Positions 6,942 through 11,197 of a DNA stretch of 11,197 bases are shown here, piece by piece. This stretch comes from Kiritimatiellales bacterium (GTDB lineage: Bacteria; Verrucomicrobiota; Kiritimatiellia; Kiritimatiellales; Pontiellaceae): NCBI GenBank assembly GCA_013042165.1, contig JABDQT010000093.1:1-11197 (forward strand), written 5' to 3'. The notes under the pieces were generated by a model, which did not search any database, was not told the origin of the DNA, and saw nothing but the letters and a program-made list of their open reading frames with translations. Made by a program: the position numbers and the translations under genes. The number at the start of each line of letters is the position of its first letter. Within the stretch, counting starts at the first letter, position 1.

Positions 6942-7087
6942 TGATTATTTCCGATTAATGATTGAACCGCGCCTTCAGCGCTATTCGCGTTCGCGAATTA
7001 TTTTATCAGCCGATCTTCGGGTCTGCGATGCCGATGTGCAGCACGTGCTGTTCAATCGGCAGTCGGCAGTCCAGACCGGCAGTAAAT
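6942..7087 (-). other. Intergenic region between the HU-family gene and hisS, with several dyads and a short repeat
   Basis: No gene is seen. It contains three CGGCAGT copies just after the HU-family stop (7057-7063, 7064-7070, 7077-7083), a perfect 12-bp palindrome CAGCACGTGCTG (7039-7050), a perfect 16-bp palindrome of ATTCGCG/CGCGAAT around TT (6983-6998), and a small GCGC/GCGC hairpin in the next bases towards hisS (about 6969-6982). None is followed by a good T run on the minus strand, so I do not call a terminator. The two dyads near hisS could be an operator or an attenuator-like leader. Confidence 0.4.
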
Positions 7088-7369
7088 CTACTCGCCGGTG
7101 ATGCGCTCCCGCATGATCTTTCCGGGCTTGAACTTCACAACCTTGCGAGCGGGGATGGTAACGATGTTCTCAGGCTTGTTCGGATTGCGGCCAATGCGCT
7201 GCTTGCGTTCACGAACCTCAAAGACGCCAAAGTTACGAAACTCAACGGTGTCGTCGTTTTCAAGTGCTTCCACGATATAGTCGAGGCTCTTCTGAATGAC
7301 GGCATAAACGTCCTGCTGAATCAACCCGGTTTCATCAGCGATACGCATTACCAAATCTCTTTTTGTCAT
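7088..7369 (-). CDS. HU/IHF-family DNA-binding protein
   Basis: Small histone-like protein that bends DNA and helps organise the nucleoid. It has 93 residues, the usual length. The helical dimerisation part (1-43) is followed by FRNFGVFEVRERK (44-56) and the beta-arm with RNP (61-63), whose proline is the residue that intercalates into DNA; then the conserved IPARKVVKFKPGK (72-84). The FRNFGVFEVRER and RNPNKPE character is closer to IHF subunits than to classical HU, but the IHF-alpha, IHF-beta or HU choice is not safe from sequence alone, so no symbol is given. AGGAGAT stands about 7 nt before the ATG at 7369. A likely sigma-70 promoter lies about 70 nt upstream. It may share a transcript with hisS. 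Confidence 0.93.
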   Translation of the reverse strand: MTKRDLVMRIADETGLIQQDVYAVIQKSLDYIVEALENDDTVEFRNFGVFEVRERKQRIGRNPNKPENIVTIPARKVVKFKPGKIMRERITGE

Positions 7370-7438
7370 CTATATATCTCCTTGATTTTTAGACATTTCA
7401 ACAAAGGGAACACCCGATCTGCTTAAAACGAACCACGG

Positions 7439-7466
7439 ATATTATTCAGTGGAAAAGATCGGTCAA
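7439..7466 (-). promoter_or_regulatory. Likely sigma-70 promoter of the HU-family gene
   Basis: On the minus strand TTGACC (7461-7466) and TAATAT (7439-7444) are separated by 16 bp, close to the consensus TTGACA/TATAAT. Transcription would start near 7432, giving a leader of about 60 nt with the AGGAGAT site at its end. A 6-bp inverted repeat CTAATC/GATTAG (7468-7486) sits just upstream of the -35; it has no T run. Confidence 0.55.
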
Positions 7467-7503
7467 GCTAATCTGCTCAAGATTAGTGAATTAGATAAAC
7501 GGA

Positions 7504-8148
7504 TCAGCGTGAAACAATGTGCACGGCCAGAAAGACCACGACGATAAATCCGCTGAAAATGGCCAGACTTTTATTGAATAAATAGAAGTGATCCTTGGGG
7601 TCGATGATGATCGCTGTATCCCCCTTCTTGACCATGGTATGGGTACCCACATAAATACCTTTAACAATGCCCTTGGAAGGGGCCCGTACTTCGGTGGCAT
7701 CCATCGTCACACGCAGTTTGGTCACTTTATCAAGCGCCTTTTCCATCTGCGCTTCAGCCTCGGCAGCACTCGCATTCAGATCTTCGGAATCCTTACCGGA
7801 ATCCACGTTCTTGCCCGCGTCTTTCGCTGCCATGTCGAGCATGGCAAACTTTTTCTTGGCTGCGGTATAGGCATCCTTCGCCTCTTCAAACTGCAACGCC
7901 AGTCGATCGCTGCGAAGACTGATCAGCACCTGCTCTTCCGAAATGGTATCGCCCGTATCAACGTGTACTTTTTCAACAGAACCGTCGGTCTCAACAATAG
8001 CTGCCACTTCCAGAGGATGCTTTTTCAAAACCTTGGCCGAGGGGTACCACGCATCCTTGACCGCCCAGATCCCCAGAAAGAAGAAGATCCCTGCGAGTAC
8101 TAGAAAATCATTGGATGCTTTTACGTTGTACTTTCTTTTGGCCGGCAT
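7504..8148 (-). CDS. HlyD/biotinyl-lipoyl-like membrane protein with transmembrane segments at both ends
   Basis: Resembles the periplasmic adaptor (membrane fusion) family but is short at 214 residues. Seen in order: a basic N terminus (KRK at 4-6); a transmembrane helix at about 15-30; the first half of a lipoyl-like domain (EVAAIVETDGSVEKVHVDTGDTI, about 47-69); a charged, alanine-rich coiled-coil hairpin at about 80-150; the returning lipoyl half (VRAPSKGIVKGIYV, with KKGD after it); and a second hydrophobic helix at about 193-212, ending HIVSR. Adaptors of tripartite pumps normally have no C-terminal membrane helix and have beta-barrel domains that are missing here. With both ends in the cytoplasm the hairpin would lie in the periplasm. 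No transporter gene is next to it. A GGGAG site stands about 7 nt before the ATG at 8148. The domain reading is good; function is unknown. Confidence 0.8.
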   Translation of the reverse strand: MPAKRKYNVKASNDFLVLAGIFFFLGIWAVKDAWYPSAKVLKKHPLEVAAIVETDGSVEKVHVDTGDTISEEQVLISLRSDRLALQFEEAKDAYTAAKKKFAMLDMAAKDAGKNVDSGKDSEDLNASAAEAEAQMEKALDKVTKLRVTMDATEVRAPSKGIVKGIYVGTHTMVKKGDTAIIIDPKDHFYLFNKSLAIFSGFIVVVFLAVHIVSR

Positions 8149-8324
8149 AGAGGCTCTCCCTAGGTGAATACGTAGTAAAGTTGCAAAGACGACAAGTCTT
8201 GTCCATCTATAAATTGAAACAAGGCGCCGACATCCTCATTAGCTTGAATTACGCCAAAATTCAGTTTTCAACCCTCCTTCCGATTATGCTAGTTTGCGCG
8301 ATCGTTTTTTGGAGGAAACCCCAG
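8149..8324. promoter_or_regulatory. Divergent intergenic region between the HlyD-like gene and smc
   Basis: No gene is seen in this 176-bp gap, which must carry promoters for both directions. A 13-bp dyad, GACAAG-T-CTTGTC (8191-8203), could be an operator or part of the leader of the minus-strand gene. A fragment of the dispersed intergenic repeat (GAATACGTAGTAAAG, 8166-8180) lies near the minus-strand start. No convincing -35/-10 pair stands out on either strand. GGAGG at 8311-8315 is the smc ribosome binding site. Confidence 0.4.
8311..8315 (+). promoter_or_regulatory. Shine-Dalgarno site deciding the GTG start of smc
   Basis: GGAGG ends 9 nt before GTG at 8325. The first residues from that GTG (YLKTLELIGFKSF) match the conserved SMC N terminus exactly where it should begin, so GTG is the start rather than a downstream ATG. 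Confidence 0.8.
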
Positions 8325-11197
8325 GTGTATCTTAAAACTCTCGAACTCATCGGTTTTAAAAGCTTTGCGAATAAGACCAAGCTCGAATTTGAACCCGGCA
8401 TGACGGCCATCGTCGGCCCGAATGGCTGCGGCAAGAGCAATGTATCCGATGCGGTCCGCTGGGTGCTGGGCGAGCAACGCGCCCGCGCCCTGCGCGGCGC
8501 GAAGATGGAAGATGTAATTTTCAACGGAACCGACTCCGCCAAAGCCCTGGGCATGGCCGAGGTGAGTATCACGCTGGCCGACTGTTCGGAATATCTCGGG
8601 ATCGAATATGACGAGGTCTGTGTCACCCGCCGGGTGTTTCGGTCGGGCGAAAGCGGCTACTTCCTCAACCGCAAGGCGTGCCGTCTGAAGGATATCCAGC
8701 GCATGTTCATGGATACCGGAATCGGAACCGACTCCTACTCCGTATTGGAGCAGGGAAAAATCGACCAGATTCTATCCGCCCGCCCGGAAGATCGCCGCAG
8801 TGTTTTTGAGGAAGCCAGCGGCATCACCAAATACAAGGCCGACAAACGAGAGGCCCTGCTCAAGCTGGAACATACCGAAGCCAACCTCCTGCGTCTGGAA
8901 GATGTCATCCGCGAAGTCAAGCGGCAGATTATCTCGCTCCAGCGCCAGGCCGGAAAAGCGCGGCGTTACAAAGAGCTCTCCAACGAGATGCGCAATCTCG
9001 ACATCTACGTCACCAATCAACGACTCGCCGAATATGCCCTGAAAATCGATGCCCTGGCCGAAGAACTTCAGACGCTTGAGCGCAAGGTTGCCGAACTGCA
9101 CCAGCAGGTGGAAACCGCCGAAACCGAAGCCGCGAATTCCCGCCAGGCGCTGAGCAAGCTGGAAGAGACCATTTCGCTTGCAATGGAGCAGGCCTCCTCT
9201 GCCCGCAGCGAACTGGAGCGTACCCGCAACCTGATCACCATGAATACCGACCGTATTGCGGAACTTTCCACGCTGGCGCAGCGAAACTCGCAGGAAACGG
9301 AAGACGCCCGCGTGCGCATGGAAGCGCACCGCACGGAGCTGGAAAAGATCATCTCGGAAATCGGCGAAGCCGAAGCACAGAAGACCGAAGCCAAAACCGA
9401 ACTCGATCAGGTTACGCTGGTGCAAAAGGATGTCGAAGACCAGATGAACGCCACCCGCACCCGACTCAATGACCTGCGTAATGAATCGGTATCCCTCGAC
9501 TCGAAAGCCTCGAAAATGCAGAACGAGTTGAATCAGCTGGATGCACGCGACCGCGAGGCCATGCTGAAGAAAGAACGTCTCGCCACCGAAAAAGCGGAGC
9601 TGGAACGTTCCCTGGGTTCATTCATGGAGCGGCAGACGGAGATGGACGAGCGGGTGGAGGCACTTGCCGCTGAAGTTGCCAAACAGGCGGAGTCACTCAA
9701 CGGCCTCAACTCGGATCGAGCGGGCCGCATGAATTTGATCAACGAAAAAGAGCGCACCTTGAACGATGCGCAAAAGGCGGTTGCCGCCAAACGCGCCCAA
9801 TTCGAAATGCTGGCCGAAGGCGAAACCCGCAAGGAGGGATATCCGCCCGGCGCGCAAACCCTTCTCGATCCCCCGCCGGAATTCACGCTCGACCGCTCCG
9901 GAATCGTTGGACCGCTGGCTGAACTGATGACGAGCTCGCCGGAATACCAGACCGCACTGGAGGCTATTTTGCGTCCTTGTCTGGATGCGATTGTCGTCAA
10001 AGATGAAGCCTATGCCCGCGAAGCGCTCGACTGGCTGCGTGAACAACAGGCCGGTAGCGCGCGGCTACTGAGTATTGCCTCGAGCAAGGAAGAGGTCGAA
10101 CTGGAGGCCTCCTCCTCCATCGGAAAAAGTCTGCTGGAGTGCATCTCGTACGACGAAAAGGCAGCACCGCTGGTGCAGCGCCTTTTCTGGAATGTGCGCG
10201 TGGTGGACTCCGAACTCGAAATCCCCGGCGTGCTTTCCGTAGACACCGTGGTGGTGTCGCAAAACGGCACGGTGGTTTGCGGCGACGGCTCCTCCGAACT
10301 CTGGATGCCCGGCACCGAAGACAAATCCCCTCTCGCCCGGCATCAGCTGCGTCAGCAGCTTCAGAGCGAAATCGCCAAACTTGAAGCGGATACACAGGCG
10401 CTGGAGGAATCGCTTGCGGCCCTGCGCGGCGAGGAATCCGGCCTCGACACCACGATTGAGCAAACTCGTCAAAAACTCGAGGATGCCCGGCGCGAACTGG
10501 CGTTGCAGGAGGGCGAACGGCAGGTCATCAACAGAGAAACTGCAACTGCCCGCGAACGCGTCGAGACGGTGACCTTTGAACACGGCAATCTGACCGAAAA
10601 GGAAAATGGTGTGGTTGAGCTTCGCTCCCGCCTTGCCACGGAGCTGCAGGAAACACGGGATCGCCAGGCCACCGTCCGGACCGAAATCGGTGAACAAACC
10701 ACTCAGCTCAACGAAATTGAACAGAAGCGTTCCGATGCCCTCTCGATCACATCCGAGCATCGGATCGTCTACTCCCAGAAGACCCAGGCGCTCGACCACC
10801 TGAACAACCGCAAGCAGCCGATGGAGGCGCGCATCGGGGAACTCGAGGAACTCATTAACGAGCGAACCGGCGGCATTGATTCCTACAACCGCCGCATCGA
10901 TGACCTCAAGACCTCGATCGCGGAAGAAAACGGCAAGATCGAACCGCTCGAGCAGCGTCTGAACGAAACCGCGCAGTCGCTTGAAAGCGAACGCGCCCGG
11001 CGCGAGGAAACCATCCACTCTCTTACCCATGCCGAAAACCGACTGCGCACCATGCGCAACGATCTCGAAGCCGAACTCAACAAAAAATCAAAACTCGAGG
11101 TGGAGAAGGCCGAGTTTACCATGCGACACGATAATTCGCTGGAGCGCGTCACGGGCACCTACCATATCACCAAGGAAGAGATGGCCGAGACCGAAGC
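8325..11197 (+). CDS. smc: Chromosome segregation protein SMC (3' end cut by window edge)
   Basis: ATPase of the bacterial condensin, which compacts and separates chromosomes with ScpA and ScpB. The frame is open from GTG at 8325 to the window edge: 957 full codons of an expected 1150-1200. Seen: the N-terminal LIGFKSFANKT and Walker A GPNGCGKSN (31-39), the WVLGEQ motif (46-51), the Q-loop at Q143 (VLEQGKIDQIL), and EEASGITKYK. A long charged first coiled-coil arm follows. The hinge begins at GIVGPLAELM (about 526) and runs to about 660. The second coiled coil then continues to the edge. The signature motif (LSGG) and Walker B lie outside the window. It runs opposite to the neighbouring genes. 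Rad50 or other SbcC-like proteins are excluded by the globular hinge and the SMC-type N terminus. Confidence 0.96.
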   Translation, partial: MYLKTLELIGFKSFANKTKLEFEPGMTAIVGPNGCGKSNVSDAVRWVLGEQRARALRGAKMEDVIFNGTDSAKALGMAEVSITLADCSEYLGIEYDEVCVTRRVFRSGESGYFLNRKACRLKDIQRMFMDTGIGTDSYSVLEQGKIDQILSARPEDRRSVFEEASGITKYKADKREALLKLEHTEANLLRLEDVIREVKRQIISLQRQAGKARRYKELSNEMRNLDIYVTNQRLAEYALKIDALAEELQTLERKVAELHQQVETAETEAANSRQALSKLEETISLAMEQASSARSELERTRNLITMNTDRIAELSTLAQRNSQETEDARVRMEAHRTELEKIISEIGEAEAQKTEAKTELDQVTLVQKDVEDQMNATRTRLNDLRNESVSLDSKASKMQNELNQLDARDREAMLKKERLATEKAELERSLGSFMERQTEMDERVEALAAEVAKQAESLNGLNSDRAGRMNLINEKERTLNDAQKAVAAKRAQFEMLAEGETRKEGYPPGAQTLLDPPPEFTLDRSGIVGPLAELMTSSPEYQTALEAILRPCLDAIVVKDEAYAREALDWLREQQAGSARLLSIASSKEEVELEASSSIGKSLLECISYDEKAAPLVQRLFWNVRVVDSELEIPGVLSVDTVVVSQNGTVVCGDGSSELWMPGTEDKSPLARHQLRQQLQSEIAKLEADTQALEESLAALRGEESGLDTTIEQTRQKLEDARRELALQEGERQVINRETATARERVETVTFEHGNLTEKENGVVELRSRLATELQETRDRQATVRTEIGEQTTQLNEIEQKRSDALSITSEHRIVYSQKTQALDHLNNRKQPMEARIGELEELINERTGGIDSYNRRIDDLKTSIAEENGKIEPLEQRLNETAQSLESERARREETIHSLTHAENRLRTMRNDLEAELNKKSKLEVEKAEFTMRHDNSLERVTGTYHITKEEMAETE

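Noticed and set aside
5880..6944. 354-codon plus-strand open frame opposite hisS
   Set aside because: Mirror frame of hisS with no recognised domain and no ribosome binding site tied to it.
7468..7486. CTAATC/GATTAG hairpin as a terminator for the HlyD-like gene
   Set aside because: Only a 6-bp AT-rich stem, with no T run following on the minus strand.
10065..11030. 321-codon minus-strand open frame opposite smc (also 8772-9425)
   Set aside because: Antisense shadows of the smc coiled-coil and head coding sequence; rich in Phe, Leu and Arg as expected from reversed Glu/Lys codons.

Overview
The window looks like a chromosomal segment of an anaerobic or facultatively anaerobic bacterium of moderately high GC. 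It has compact operons with Shine-Dalgarno sites. Its short intergenic gaps are partly filled by a low-complexity TACG/ATTGCG-type repeat. Lineage cannot be fixed from these genes. A PVC-type bacterium (for example Kiritimatiellota) is a guess based on overall protein character and intergenic style, nothing firmer.

Layout. Everything from 1 to 8148 is on the minus strand; smc (8325 to the right edge) is on the plus strand. Read in transcription order from the right, the minus-strand genes are: a small HlyD/biotinyl-lipoyl-like membrane protein (7504-8148), an HU/IHF-family protein (7088-7369) with its own likely sigma-70 promoter, hisS (5697-6941), aspS (3803-5602) followed by a clear intrinsic terminator (3749-3777), then a hydrogenase operon hoxF-hoxU-hoxY-hoxH (3613 down to the left edge). 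hoxH is cut by the window edge, with 149 codons present. The 176-bp gap at 8149-8324 separates the minus-strand block from smc and must hold divergent promoters.

How the genes work together. hoxFUYH encodes a soluble NAD-linked group 3d [NiFe] hydrogenase of the Cupriavidus necator type. HoxF (with a NuoE-like domain fused at its N terminus) and HoxU form the NADH/FMN diaphorase arm; HoxY and HoxH form the hydrogenase arm. The complex interconverts H2 + NAD+ with NADH + H+. The genes are tightly spaced (stop codon overlapping the next Shine-Dalgarno, ATGA overlap), which points to one transcript with coupled translation. hisS and aspS are translation genes in a common pairing; the HU-family protein and SMC are nucleoid-organising proteins.

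Points worth a second look: loss of two of four [2Fe-2S] ligands in the NuoE-like part of HoxF; an exact 11-bp direct repeat in the hox promoter region; the dispersed intergenic repeat, which also supplies the end and stop codon of hisS; an AspRS residue pointing to a non-discriminating enzyme; and a HlyD-like protein with membrane segments at both ends. I found no RNA gene, CRISPR array, insertion sequence or phage feature, and nothing I would call a wholly new system.
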